The notes below the pieces were generated by a model that did not search any database, was not told the DNA's origin, and was given only the letters and a program-made list of their open reading frames with translations. A stretch of 64,000 nt of DNA, taken from positions 36,568 to 100,567 of the forward strand of contig JADKDT010000016.1 in assembly GCA_016714465.1 (NCBI GenBank). The letters are read 5' to 3'. Source of the stretch: Candidatus Brachythrix odensensis. Its GTDB lineage: Bacteria; Chloroflexota; Anaerolineae; J036; Brachytrichaceae. The translations under genes and the position numbers were made by a program. This document shows positions 42,278 to 51,780 of this stretch, in pieces; the stretch's first letter is position 1, and each line of letters starts with the position of its first letter.

Positions 42278-43108
42278 ATGCGCCGCATAACACTTCCGAC
42301 CCTTGATGCCGCCGTCGCCCGAAAGGTGCTGGTTGGCTTTGTCCGCGACGAGATCCGCAAGGTTGGCCTGAACAGGGCCGTTCTTGGGCTTTCTGGCGGG
42401 ATTGACTCGGCCCTGTCTTGCTTCATCGCTGCTGAAGCGCTGGGACCGGAGAATGTGCTGGCCGTGCGTATGCCGTATCGCACCTCGTCGCAGGGCAGCC
42501 TCGACCACGCCCAGCTCGTCATCGACCAGCTCGGGGTGCAGTCTGAAACGGTTGAGATCACTGCCATGGTCGATGGCTGGCGTCGCCTGAGTCCGGACAT
42601 GACGCCATTGCGGGCCGGCAACATCATGGCCCGCTGCCGGATGATCACCCTGTATGACCGGAGTTCTGTGTTTGGCGGGTTGGTTGTCGGCACCGGCAAC
42701 AAGACCGAGCTCATGTTGGGATACACCACGTTGTTTGGCGATCAGGGCTGCGCGCTCAACCCGATCGGCGATCTGTTTAAGACCCAGATCCGCGCCTTGT
42801 CGGCGGAAATGAACGTCCCGCGTGTCATCATCGACAAGGCCCCTTCGGCCGACCTGTGGGAAGGCCAGACCGACGAGCAGGAGATGGGACTGAGCTACGA
42901 CGAGGTCGATCAGCTTCTGCATGTGCTGGTCGATCTGCGCTATAGCACTGAAGAAGCGATTGACCTGGGGTTTGATCCGGCCTATGTCAGGCGGATTTGG
43001 CGCATGGTTTCACGGAATCAGTTTAAGCGCCGGTACCCGCTCATCGCCAAGGTCAGCGGACGCACAGTCGGGGCGGACTTTCTCTACCCGCGCGATTGGG
43101 GAGTGTAG
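42278..43108 (+). CDS. nadE: NAD(+) synthase, ammonia-dependent type
   Basis: A 276-residue ATP-pyrophosphatase that amidates deamido-NAD in the last step of NAD synthesis. The PP-loop SGGIDS is at residues 39-44. MPYRTSSQGSLDHAQLV, the ARCRMITLYDRS region and VGTGNKTELMLGYTTLFGDQ are family motifs. There is no N-terminal glutaminase domain, so it uses ammonia. ATG 42278 gives the usual length; an in-frame start 24 bases upstream is possible. It directly abuts the deacetylase gene. Confidence 0.93.
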   Translation: MRRITLPTLDAAVARKVLVGFVRDEIRKVGLNRAVLGLSGGIDSALSCFIAAEALGPENVLAVRMPYRTSSQGSLDHAQLVIDQLGVQSETVEITAMVDGWRRLSPDMTPLRAGNIMARCRMITLYDRSSVFGGLVVGTGNKTELMLGYTTLFGDQGCALNPIGDLFKTQIRALSAEMNVPRVIIDKAPSADLWEGQTDEQEMGLSYDEVDQLLHVLVDLRYSTEEAIDLGFDPAYVRRIWRMVSRNQFKRRYPLIAKVSGRTVGADFLYPRDWGV

Positions 43109-44047
43109 ATGATTGCCCGCGTCACATTCCAATGGATGCTGGCGCTCGTGGTTTCGGTAAGCGTCTCATTGCCGGGACCGGCGCGGGCCGAGGTTCCGAG
43201 TCGTCAGATGCCGGTCGTGGCGCCGCTTTACGCCCCAATCCTGATGTATCACCATATTGGCGCGCCGCGTGCAGGCCGTTTCAGCGTTACCCCGGCCAAG
43301 TTTGCCGAACAACTCAATTGGTTGCGCGACCAGGGATACCGATCGGTGAGTATCGATGACATTGCCTCTGCGGCGCAGGGCGGACCGCCGCTCCCGCCAA
43401 AGCCAATTGCCATCACCTTCGACGACGGCTGGCGCGACCAGTACGACATCGCGTTACCGCTGCTGAAGGAATTCGGTTTCAAGGCGACCTTTTTCGTGGT
43501 CTCGGGCTGGGTGGGGCGAGGGCGCACCCTGATGACCTGGGCTGAGTTGCGCGACCTGCGCGCGCGCGGACACTGGGTCGGATCCCATTCTGTTACGCAT
43601 GGCGCCGCCGCAAAGCAGACCGACAAAGTGGTCGCCTACGAAGTCATCCAGAGCCGGAATACGATCTCACGCGAGTTGGGCGGGCCGCCGACGATATTCG
43701 CGTATCCGCTGGGTTCGATCGATGCGCGCGCAGAAGCGCTGGCGCGGGCCGCCGGATATGTCGCCGCGGTTGACGTGCAGGCCAATCCGATACAGCGCGC
43801 GTCTCAGCTATACCGGCTCAAGAGGATCGAAGTGCGCGGCACGTACTCGCTGGGCAATCTGGCGAGCTGGCTGATTGCGGGCAAGGACGGCGTGCTTCCC
43901 GTGCCGCGCTCGCCGTGGTGGCAGACCCTGCGCCGATCATTCCCCGGGTCGCCCCCTCTGGCTGGGGCGCGTGGCGGCCCGCATGGGTTCTGCCGAGGTA
44001 GAGACGCGCCATGGCGCGATTGCGTGGCCGGCTGCCCGACCGCATAG
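43109..44047 (+). CDS. secreted polysaccharide deacetylase (NodB domain)
   Basis: A 312-residue protein. A signal peptide ends near residue 28 (GPARA). The NodB domain has APILMYHHIG, the metal-site ITFDDGWRDQY (Asp-Asp) and the H-x3-H motif SHSVTH, then FAYPLGSID. Such enzymes de-N-acetylate peptidoglycan or exopolysaccharide. It starts immediately after the nadE stop. The last 45 residues are Arg/Gly/Pro-rich and unlike the family end, so an uncorrected indel after about 43930 is possible. Confidence 0.85.
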   Translation: MIARVTFQWMLALVVSVSVSLPGPARAEVPSRQMPVVAPLYAPILMYHHIGAPRAGRFSVTPAKFAEQLNWLRDQGYRSVSIDDIASAAQGGPPLPPKPIAITFDDGWRDQYDIALPLLKEFGFKATFFVVSGWVGRGRTLMTWAELRDLRARGHWVGSHSVTHGAAAKQTDKVVAYEVIQSRNTISRELGGPPTIFAYPLGSIDARAEALARAAGYVAAVDVQANPIQRASQLYRLKRIEVRGTYSLGNLASWLIAGKDGVLPVPRSPWWQTLRRSFPGSPPLAGARGGPHGFCRGRDAPWRDCVAGCPTA

Positions 44048-44050
44048 AAT
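44045..44050 (+). promoter_or_regulatory. -10 box of the FkbM methyltransferase gene
   Basis: TAGAAT overlapping the deacetylase stop, 10 bases before the ATG at 44061. A transcript from here would be nearly leaderless. Confidence 0.35.
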
Positions 44051-44060
44051 ATCGAATCCA

Positions 44061-44858
44061 ATGAGCCTGCTCCGACGCTTCGGCTATTACGCCCGATCCA
44101 TCCCTGTTGCGCTGTCCGGTTTCGCAAATCCACTTGAGATCGCGGTTGCGGCCTTGCGCGGGAAGCCGTTCATCGCCGAACTGCGCTCGGGGGATCGCTT
44201 CGCCGCGCGCACTGCGATGGACGCCTGGGTGATCAAGGAGACCTGTCTCGATCGCGACTATGAGCGGGACGGCTTCGCGATCCAGAATGGCTGGACGGTC
44301 GTCGATATTGGCGCCGGCTTGGGTGACTTCACCATATCCGTTGCGCGCCGTTTCCCCAACGGACGGGTGCTGGCCTTCGAGCCGTTTGGCGAATCGTTCG
44401 CCCTGCTGGAGCGCAATATCGCGCTGAACGAAGTGCCAAACGTCACCGCGCGCCGGCTGGCAATCGGTGGCGTAGCAGGTGTGGCACGCCTCAGTCTGGG
44501 GACCGGTGTTGCCGTGCAGCACAGCACGGCTCGCGCGAGTGACCCGGGCCGTGCTGAGCGCGTGGATGAAATGCCCTTGGGCGCCGCGCTCGATGCTGCG
44601 GACGTATCCCGCTGTGATTTCCTGAAGCTCGACTGCGAAGGCGCTGAATACGCGATCCTGCGCCAGGCCGCCGCGGACGGCACTCTTCATCGGGTAAGGC
44701 GAATCTCAATGGAGTATCACGATGGCATCACGGACGGCTCGGGTGCGTGGCTGGCCGATTTCCTTCGCGCACATGGATTCACGGTGACGCTCGAGCCCAA
44801 TCCCGCCCACGCCGATATCGGTTTTCTGAGGGCAGACTATGCGCCTAAAGGCGCTTGA
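44061..44858 (+). CDS. FkbM family methyltransferase
   Basis: A 265-residue SAM-dependent methyltransferase. Motif I is GWTVVDIGAGLGDFTI, followed by NGRVLAFEPFGESFALLERN, the conserved FEP...N pattern of FkbM proteins, and DFLKLDCEGAEYAIL (DCEG), the family hallmark. FkbM proteins methylate sugars or small molecules, often with glycan genes; the target is unknown. Start ATG 44061 begins MSLLRRFGYYARS; longer in-frame starts lie inside the deacetylase gene and are rejected. Confidence 0.87.
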   Translation: MSLLRRFGYYARSIPVALSGFANPLEIAVAALRGKPFIAELRSGDRFAARTAMDAWVIKETCLDRDYERDGFAIQNGWTVVDIGAGLGDFTISVARRFPNGRVLAFEPFGESFALLERNIALNEVPNVTARRLAIGGVAGVARLSLGTGVAVQHSTARASDPGRAERVDEMPLGAALDAADVSRCDFLKLDCEGAEYAILRQAAADGTLHRVRRISMEYHDGITDGSGAWLADFLRAHGFTVTLEPNPAHADIGFLRADYAPKGA

Positions 44859-44945
44859 CAAACCTAAGCCGGCGCCTAGAATTCTTCGGTAACCGGAGCT
44901 GGCTCAGGCGCTTCGTGATGTCGTCGAGATTCCAGCAGAGGACGC

Positions 44946-46061
44946 ATGCCGGCTTCCACAATACGCGCAGACTACGACCAGCTCAAGAACGCCGCCAGCC
45001 AGTTTGGTGGGCTCGCCCAGGACACACGCCAAACGCTGCAGGCTCTCCAGCAGCATGTTGATTCACTGCAAGGCGGTGACTGGGTGGGCCCGGGGGCGAC
45101 TGCCTTCTATCTGGAGATGAGTGGGCAGGTTGTGCCGACACTGCAGCGTCTGGCGGCGGCATTTGATTCGAGCCAGCGGGCCATTTCTCAAATCAGCCAG
45201 ATTGTTGCGCGGGCGGAGGCCGATGCGGCCCGCATTCTGCGCGGTTCGGGCTCCAGGCCCGCGCCTCTGGATGGGGAAGGCGCGTTGGCCGTCGCGGAGA
45301 TGATCGGAGTTGCCAACAGCGTCGTCGGTGCGGCTGAGTCATTTGGTGGTTCACAGCTCGCGGCGGCTGCGGCCGCGGGAATACTGGACGGCTTGAAGTC
45401 CGGCGGCGCGCCGGCCGCCGTCGTCGACGCCGTGACAAAGGCGCTCGAAGCTGGATCGGTAGATCGGATGTTGGCGGCATTTGAACCGTCGGTCCGCGAC
45501 ATGGTGAAATTGTCACCAACATTGAGCTCGGACATGATGCGCCTGGAGCGTGATGGTTGGACAATTCAGACGGGTCCCGCCGGGGAGGGTTCGGCGACTG
45601 ATTCCACTGGAAAGACGATCACCATTGCCGCGCCGCGCAGCGACGACAAATTGGTGCGCTCCCTCTCCCATGAGGCGGGTCACGCCACGGGGAACCGGCC
45701 TGTGTCCATTCCGATCACGGACGGAATGACGCGTGACGAGTTCGTGCGCCTGAGCGTCGCGAACGATATGCTTAGCGAGGGCGACGCGACGCTGAACAAC
45801 GCGAAGGTGCGAGCCGAGATCATTGCCGGCGGCGGCGCCGATATCGAAATCTCCGGCACCCAAACCGCCGCCTACCAGCGGGTCTATGAGGATTTCAAAG
45901 CTGGCGCCATTAGCGAGGAACAGGCCGCTGAACGAATGGGCGCGCTTGTTGCCAATGAGAGAACGAGCGTGCCACCGAAAAAGCGATACCTTGACTACTA
46001 TGGTGATTCATACCGAGAATACTGGGACACCAATATTGCGCCAACGAGGGGAACCCCATGA
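44946..46061 (+). CDS. WXG100-domain protein with C-terminal HExxH peptidase-like toxin domain
   Basis: A 371-residue protein. The first about 100 residues are a helical WXG100 hairpin (ADYDQLKNAASQFGGLAQ, W46-V-G48 turn, then FYLEMSGQVVPTLQRLAAAF), the signal for type VII/ESX-like export. An Ala/Gly-rich linker follows. The C-terminal domain (about 190-371) carries HEAGH (242-246) and a downstream LSEGDATLNN (Glu278), which looks like a zinc-peptidase site; similar domains end Rhs and other polymorphic toxins (DUF6782-like). AGAGGA precedes the ATG. Its stop overlaps the next start. No secretion genes are in the window. Confidence 0.7.
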   Translation: MPASTIRADYDQLKNAASQFGGLAQDTRQTLQALQQHVDSLQGGDWVGPGATAFYLEMSGQVVPTLQRLAAAFDSSQRAISQISQIVARAEADAARILRGSGSRPAPLDGEGALAVAEMIGVANSVVGAAESFGGSQLAAAAAAGILDGLKSGGAPAAVVDAVTKALEAGSVDRMLAAFEPSVRDMVKLSPTLSSDMMRLERDGWTIQTGPAGEGSATDSTGKTITIAAPRSDDKLVRSLSHEAGHATGNRPVSIPITDGMTRDEFVRLSVANDMLSEGDATLNNAKVRAEIIAGGGADIEISGTQTAAYQRVYEDFKAGAISEEQAAERMGALVANERTSVPPKKRYLDYYGDSYREYWDTNIAPTRGTP

Positions 46062-46485
46062 CGACCCCAATCAATCTGACCATTGAGCAGCTCAGAAAAT
46101 GTCATCCCCTCAATGCGGGGCGTTTTGCCGAGATACTGGGCGCGCCTCTAGTTCCTGGCGCCGCCAATGCGCACTGGCTTTTCTTCACGTTTGAGCTGGA
46201 GCAGGGTGACTTTGCCGGGGTGAACTCAGATTAAGTGTCACGGGTGAGCGCGCACTGTTGAACCTGAAGCCGCGTAACCCGCCCGGGCTCAAATCATCTG
46301 ACATTGACCTGCTTGACTTGGGTCAGCGCCGCGGATTCAAGCCCAATCCCGATATCCCGCCCGAGGGCGCTGATACCGAGTACTTCAATAAGGGCGGTGT
46401 CGAAATCGGTCTGCAATGGACGCACACCTCACGCCAATTGCGAAGCGTCGTGCTGAAGTGGGAGCCGTCGCAGCCCAACGAATAG
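46058..46485 (+). CDS. candidate immunity protein (frameshifted)
   Basis: A small protein of about 142 residues. It starts at ATG 46058 in an ATGA overlap with the WXG100/peptidase gene, so translation is coupled. The first frame (MTTPINLTIEQLRKCHPL...) stops at 46233, but one extra G in the GGGG run at 46216-46219 joins it to GELRLSVTGERALLNLKPR and on to 46485. I do not recognise the family. Its size, position and coupling are those of an immunity protein for the toxin-like gene upstream. Confidence 0.6.
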
Positions 46486-46533
46486 CGGATCCGCTACGGA
46501 TGAGTCAGGCGCCGATTGAGTTCTTGCAAATGA

Positions 46534-46567
46534 AACAACGCCCCAGGCAAGAGCCTGGGGCGTTGTT
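46534..46567. terminator. bidirectional hairpin between convergent genes
   Basis: A perfect 15-bp stem (46534-46548 with 46553-46567), loop AAGA, between the candidate immunity gene and the DUF1059 gene. The A/T ends (AACAA / TTGTT) would give a short U tract in both directions. Confidence 0.75.
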
Positions 46568-46586
46568 CGGTGTCGGCGATTCCCGT

Positions 46587-46778
46587 CTAGGCCGCCTGAA
46601 TAGACGCGGCCAATGCCTTGCCGAACTCAGCCAATTGCTCCGGGGTCATGGTTTTCATCAGGTCAGCATGGACGACGCTTCCGTGTTCCATCGCTTTCTG
46701 AAGTACCTCTTCCTTGGTTTCGCCGGTCACGACGAAGTCACAATCTACACCGAGGTTCTTGCATGCGAACTTTTCCAT
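46587..46778 (-). CDS. DUF1059 small protein
   Basis: A 63-residue protein beginning MEKFACKNLGVDCDFVVTGE with the conserved Cys pair and the later MEHGSVVHADLMKTMTPEQL, matching the DUF1059 family of small soluble proteins. Its function is unknown. ATG 46778 has AGGAG about 7 bases upstream; an open frame further upstream is not supported. Confidence 0.85.
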   Translation of the reverse strand: MEKFACKNLGVDCDFVVTGETKEEVLQKAMEHGSVVHADLMKTMTPEQLAEFGKALAASIQAA

Positions 46779-46904
46779 AGGTTTTCTCCTGTAGCATCTC
46801 AAACGCGTGGTCACACAGTATTGACGACCTTGCGCGACTGTACCATCTGTTTGTGTCAACAGTTATTACGGTTTTCGACATTGGCGCAGATTCGCACATA
46901 ACGG

Positions 46905-47960
46905 TCATGCCGGCAAGGCCGAATTCAGAAGTCGCAGCCAATTTCCATGCATGAAGGCCATGACGCTGGCTTCGGCAAATCCGCGCGCCCTCAGCAGGGC
47001 CGGGAATTTCTGCAAGTCGGCGATGGTGTCCAGATCGCTCGGGCTCTGCTCCGTGCCGTAGCCGCCATCCAAATCGGTGCCAATGGCGACATGCCGCGCG
47101 CTTCCGGTCACCGCGCAGATGTGCTCGATGTGATCGACGACTGTCGCCAGCGTGACGAGCTCGGGCCGTGGGTTGGCGATCTGGAACTCGGTGCTGAGCA
47201 TCCAGTCGTCGAGGGCGACCCCGATTACCCCGTCACGGGCGGCAATCGCTCGGATCATGTCGTCCGTGAACTGGCGCTGGCGCGGCACAAGCGCGCGGCA
47301 ATTGTTGTGGGTGGCGATCACCCGCCCGCTGAAGACCTCCAGCGCCTCCCAGAAGCTGCCATCCGCGGTATGGGTCAGGTCGAGGATGACTCCCAGTCGT
47401 TCCATATAGCCGAGCAGTTCACGCGCGGGGGCAAATAGACCGCCTTCGGTGTTGGTGCCATGCGCGTATTTGCTTGTCCCGTAATGCGCCAGGCTGAGGA
47501 CGCGCAACCCGGCATTCCACCAGGCAAATACCTCGTGGGGCTCGAGCAGACAGTCGGCGCCTTCGATGCACAGCACATGTCCGATCGGCGCCGTGTCCTG
47601 CCGGCGCTCCCAGTCTGCGAGGTGCGCATCCAGCTCGCCGCGGGTTCGGATGCGGCGCAGCACGCCCTGGCGTTCGAGCAGGTCATAGAAGGCGAGCTGG
47701 CCCTGGGCAGCCGCCCAGGCGCCCTCCGGGCTGAAGTCAATGGGGGTCTTGAATCCCGTGGCATGCCGAGCGTTAATCGTCGAGAAGCACAGCCCGATGT
47801 TGCCTTGACGCATGTCGGGCAGACACACCGTGTTGCGTCCTCGACCCTTGCCGCTCATATCGGATTCCCAGGCGCGCACTTCGGCCACGGTCTTTTTGAT
47901 GTCGCGGTTGTAGAACAGTCCGTTGTATGCCAGGTCGAGATGTCCATCAATGCAGAGCAT
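46905..47960 (-). CDS. membrane dipeptidase family (peptidase M19)
   Basis: A 351-residue zinc dipeptidase. The first metal pair H-x-D is in CIDGHLDLAYNG; the bridging Glu is in HVLCIEGADCLL; LRVLSLAHYGTSKYAHGTN, LDLTHTADGSFWEAL and VIATHNNCRALVPRQRQF are the later metal and substrate motifs; GTDLDGGYG closes the site. The family hydrolyses dipeptides and related amides, including some D-containing ones. It begins 3 bases after the adenylate kinase stop, so the two share a transcript. Confidence 0.92.
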   Translation of the reverse strand: MLCIDGHLDLAYNGLFYNRDIKKTVAEVRAWESDMSGKGRGRNTVCLPDMRQGNIGLCFSTINARHATGFKTPIDFSPEGAWAAAQGQLAFYDLLERQGVLRRIRTRGELDAHLADWERRQDTAPIGHVLCIEGADCLLEPHEVFAWWNAGLRVLSLAHYGTSKYAHGTNTEGGLFAPARELLGYMERLGVILDLTHTADGSFWEALEVFSGRVIATHNNCRALVPRQRQFTDDMIRAIAARDGVIGVALDDWMLSTEFQIANPRPELVTLATVVDHIEHICAVTGSARHVAIGTDLDGGYGTEQSPSDLDTIADLQKFPALLRARGFAEASVMAFMHGNWLRLLNSALPA

Positions 47961-47963
47961 GTT

Positions 47964-49365
47964 TCATATCCCCCGGGCCAGTCGACGGACGGCCTCGATG
48001 CTTTTCTTTGTCACCACGGTAACTTCGCCTTCGCCCTCGATCTCGTGCAGCAGGGCGGCCTGACTGTAGTAGTCAATCAGCGGTTCGGTCTGGCCATGGA
48101 AGGTCCTGAGCCTGGCCCGGACGGTGTCCGGATTGTCATCGTCGCGACGGTAGAGGACGCCGCCACATAAGTCGCACACATTCGCGATTTTCGGCGGATT
48201 GAAGGCTGCGTGGTAGGGCGCCTGGCAGGCGCGGCAGACGAGGCGTCCTGACAGTCGTTCGATGATGGCTTCGTCTGACACATTGATGTACAGCACGCCT
48301 GCCAGGCGCCGCTCGAGGCGGTTGAGCATTTCATCCAGCGCCTCCGCCTGGGGCACCGTGCGCGGGAAACCGTCCAGGACGAAGCCGTTCCGCGTGTCCT
48401 GCCGGCCCAGCCGCTCTTCAACCATCGCCTCGGCGACATCGTCGGGGACGAGATCACCGCGGTTCATGTATGACTTTGCGAGCCGGCCAAGTTCGGTGTC
48501 ATTCTTGAGGTTGTCGCGAAAGAGATCGCCCGTCGCAATGTGGGGCAGTTGAAAAAGGCTCCGGAGTTGCTCTGCCTGGGTGCCCTTGCCTGAACCGGGA
48601 CCGCCCAGCAGCATGATGTCCAGACTTTTAGCCGCCGAAGTGTGTTGAGACGCGGCGACGCCGAGCAACTCCGTCGCCCGGATGGCTGTCTCGCGATTGG
48701 CAAAGTGATGCTCACCCGCGATGACTTCATCCAGGACCGCGAGCAGACGCGCGCTCACTGTCTCGATTGGGCCCTCGGCAGGGAATAACGATGAGCTTTT
48801 GGGCCCGCGCGTAATGGTCGAGCAGGGGCCAGTCGCGCGGCGGAACAGGCCAAGCCTGCGCCGAACACTGCCCTCGAAGTCTTCGGCGCGCTGATACAGC
48901 TCGCCGCCGCACACGTCGCAGACCCCGGCTGATTTCGGCGGGCGGAGCGCAATGTGATAGGGCGTCCGGCAGACCCGGCAGACCAAACGGCCACTCAGGC
49001 GCTCAACGATGACATTGTCAGGAGCATGCAGCAGGATGACCGCGTCCAGCGCGCGCCCGGCGGATGCCAGCAACTCATCCAAAAACACAGCCTGGTATGC
49101 GGTTCGGGGAAAACCGTCGAAGAGCGTGCCCACGTCGGGATCGATGGCCCTCACCGAGGCCTCGATCATCGCATTGACAAGCTCATCCGGCACAAGTTCG
49201 TTCTGGTCCATGTAGTGCCGGGCGTGATTCCCGAGCGCCGTGCCACGTTCAAGCTGAAGCCTTAGCAGGTCGCCTGAGGTTGTGGCGCAGGCCAAAGCGG
49301 GCCCGCAGTTCAGCCGCGTGGGTGCCCTTGCCAACCCCGGTCGGACCAATCAGCGCGATGTTCAT
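47964..49365 (-). CDS. tandem fusion of two adenylate kinase domains (frameshifted)
   Basis: About 467 residues: two complete adenylate-kinase-type NMP kinases in one gene. Domain 1 starts at ATG 49365 (MNIALIGPTGVGKGT) and contains LDAVILLHAPDNVIVERLSG and a Zn lid CRVCRTPYH...CDVCGG. Domain 2 starts near 48620 with IMLLGGPGSGKGTQAEQL, GFVLDGFPRTVPQAEALD and a second four-Cys lid CRACQAPYH...CDLCGG. An indel near 49285 breaks the start of domain 1. Two compensating indels near 48833 and 48783 replace the expected LLDHYARAQKLIVIP by a nonsense stretch. Confidence 0.85.
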
Positions 49366-49498
49366 GTGATTCGGGCGCCGCAGGGTATCAATGGCCGCCG
49401 CGCCTCTCCTCTGTGATGATTCTAGAGGAATTATGAAAGATCAGGAAGAGGTCAGCATCCGCGCAAGCGGCACGGCATGCTGACCACCCAAAAAGCGA

Positions 49499-50611
49499 TT
49501 AGGTAGAAATCTGGGCGTCAATGCAAATCCATCGAATCACATACAAGCATTCCTCGACGCACCAAAACGCTACAAAAACCCGGCCATCGGGCAAGACAAG
49601 CCCGGCCGGCAGGCCGAACTTGAGCGTCGTAAACGCCCGGCTCAGGTTCTCACCGCCGACCATATTTGCCGCGCCCGCTTCAACATGCCCCCACAGGGCC
49701 AATTCGCCCTCATTGACCCATGCATCGCCCGAGATCCGGGCGTAGGCCGCCCATAGTCCAGGTTTGTCGGTGCGGCGGTAGACGCAGACCAACCGGCCGT
49801 CACCCATCACAACGGGCGTGCTGGTCTGGCCATGCAGACCGGTCGGGCGGGGTGGTCCGAAGCTTCGCCCGTTGTCTGAGGAAAGCGCGTAGTGCACCTG
49901 GCGGTCCGCTCCGGCTGTCAGATCGTGGGTCCAACATACAGCGAGCAGTCGGCCATCGCCCAGGTCGATCAGCTTCTGCTCCCAATACAGCACGCGCTCG
50001 GCCACGCCGTTCATGACCTCGACGTATTCGGGCCAGGTCAGCCCGCGATCGTGCGAGACGAGCGCGATCGCCTTCATCCCAGACGGGTTGTGGCCGTCCC
50101 AGCCCTTCCAGGTCGAGGTGGGCCACAGCCAGCGCCCATCGCTGAGCGGGAGGATGGGGCTGCATACCTCAAAGGCGGGACCCACCAGCGGCGGGGCGAT
50201 GACGGCAGGGCCCATCCAGGTGCGCCCTTCGTCCGCCGAGCGGCACATGATGAGCTCTGTCTCGACGAAGCCCTGGGTCTCGGGGTTGCTCAGGCCCTCG
50301 TCCTCGCGCCAGCGCGCGGCCCTGATCCCGTTCGCGACCAATTCGCCGTCGGGCATTCGACTGATTCGGACATTGGACGAGGTTGGGCGCGCGGTCCCCT
50401 CATTGAAGACGGCGCCTGCCAACGTCCAGGTCCGCCCGCCATCCAGCGAGCGTGAGAGCTCGGTATGGTTGTCGGCGCTCTCGAAGCCGGCTCCGACGCC
50501 AAACGCGGCAAGCATCTCACCGTTGGGCAACAGCGCAAGCGAGGGAAAGCTCGCCTGCCGGCTATAGAGATGCGGCTTGGGATTTCGGTAGATCAGACCT
50601 GTTTCAATCAT
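49499..50611 (-). CDS. sialidase-superfamily (BNR repeat) protein
   Basis: A 370-residue six-bladed propeller-type protein. Four Asp boxes (S-x-D-x-G-x-x-W) are visible: SLDGGRTW, SADEGRTW, SHDRGLTW and the variant SSDNGRSF. RQASFPSLALLPNGEMLAAF is the common N-terminal strand pair. No signal peptide is seen, so it may be cytoplasmic. True sialidase activity (Arg triad) cannot be assigned by eye. Start ATG 50611 (MIETGLIYRN); an upstream in-frame start is less likely. Confidence 0.8.
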   Translation of the reverse strand: MIETGLIYRNPKPHLYSRQASFPSLALLPNGEMLAAFGVGAGFESADNHTELSRSLDGGRTWTLAGAVFNEGTARPTSSNVRISRMPDGELVANGIRAARWREDEGLSNPETQGFVETELIMCRSADEGRTWMGPAVIAPPLVGPAFEVCSPILPLSDGRWLWPTSTWKGWDGHNPSGMKAIALVSHDRGLTWPEYVEVMNGVAERVLYWEQKLIDLGDGRLLAVCWTHDLTAGADRQVHYALSSDNGRSFGPPRPTGLHGQTSTPVVMGDGRLVCVYRRTDKPGLWAAYARISGDAWVNEGELALWGHVEAGAANMVGGENLSRAFTTLKFGLPAGLVLPDGRVFVAFWCVEECLYVIRWICIDAQIST

Positions 50612-50679
50612 GGACCACGTTGAATAACATCTCGGCGAGAATCTGCGAAATCGGTGGACAAATACCTTGATATCGCTGG

Positions 50680-51640
50680 TCACGGCTGTGGCCCGAGTTG
50701 GCGCATCGCCTGCCCGACGATATCGACCCCGACCCGGGTGCTCCAGGCCGCCAGCAGGCGCTTTGTCACATCACCTACGAGGCCATCGCCCACCGGCAGC
50801 CCGTTGAAGCGCGTGGCGGGCATGATGCAGTAGGGCGTGCTGGTGAAAAAGGCCTCGTCGCAGGTGTAGACGTCATACGGCTGCAGGTCGCACTCACGCA
50901 CCGGCACTCCCAGGTCGGCCGCGAGTTCGATCACGGTCGCCCGGCTGATCCCGGCCAGGGCGTTGCTGGTGACCGGCGTCTTGAGCATGCCGTCGGCGAC
51001 GATGAAGAAGTTGCCGCCCTTGTTCTCGGCGATATTGCCATGGACATCGAGCAGGATGCCCTGGGCCTTGGGGTCAACCAGCTTGACTTCGATCTCGGCC
51101 AGGGTGTAGGCCATCCGGCTGCGGTTCTTGATCCGCGCGTCCAGCGCCTGGGCCGGCATTGCCCGGCTCGGCGGTGTGACGGCATGGCAGCCTTCGACGT
51201 AGAAGCGCGCCCAGTCAGTGAGGATCATCGGCGAGGTAAAGATGATGATGGTCGCCGGCGAGCGCTGCACGGTCGGATCCGCGCCGGCCACCGACAGCCC
51301 GCGCGAGATGTTGTGGACCAACCAGCAATCATCTTCTGGGCCGAGAAGGTGGAGGTTGGCCTCCAGCACCCGCAATGAAAGGGCGATCATCTCGTCGCGG
51401 GTCATGCCCGGGTTGATCCGGGTGACCTTGAGCGACTTGTAAAGCCGTTCGACGTGCTGCTCGAGCTTGAAGGGCTTGTGGGCGAAAGTGCGGGTGGATT
51501 CGGTCACGGTGTCGCCCAGCATCACGGCCGAGTCGAAGACCGAGATCATGGCCCGCTCGCGCGGGACCAGGTTCCCGTTCAGATAGACCAGATGCTGATT
51601 GTTGTCGTTCTGGTGATCATTTCTTGAGTGTAGGCGGCAT
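50680..51640 (-). CDS. class IV aminotransferase (BCAT / D-amino-acid aminotransferase-like), start region frameshifted
   Basis: A PLP enzyme of about 315-320 residues. YLNGNLVPRERAMISVFDSA is the typical start; the PLP Lys lies in ARIKNRSRMAYTLA; ILLDVHGNIAENKGGNFFIV and DVYTCDEAFFTSTPYCIMPA are the cofactor-phosphate and C-terminal motifs. It could be a branched-chain or a D-amino-acid aminotransferase. The frame runs far upstream without a good start; the nearest ATG (51640) is one base out of frame and would join if an A of the AAA run near 51627 were removed. Confidence 0.82.
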
Positions 51641-51780
51641 GCCGTCCAGTTGTCGCCAGCGGCTGTTTCGTGGCAGGGTAGCGCTGCGCCCATCTGCAAC
51701 ACCCGTGGTTCCCATTGCGGGCAGGACGATCGCCAGTCCCCGGCGCGAGCGCGCGGGATGGCGGATCTGGCCAATCGACC

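Noticed and set aside
51579..51780. Continuation of the MlrC-like reading frame to 51579
   Set aside because: After the indels the frame reads as Pro/Arg-rich nonsense; the family-like end falls at 51781 in the corrected frame.
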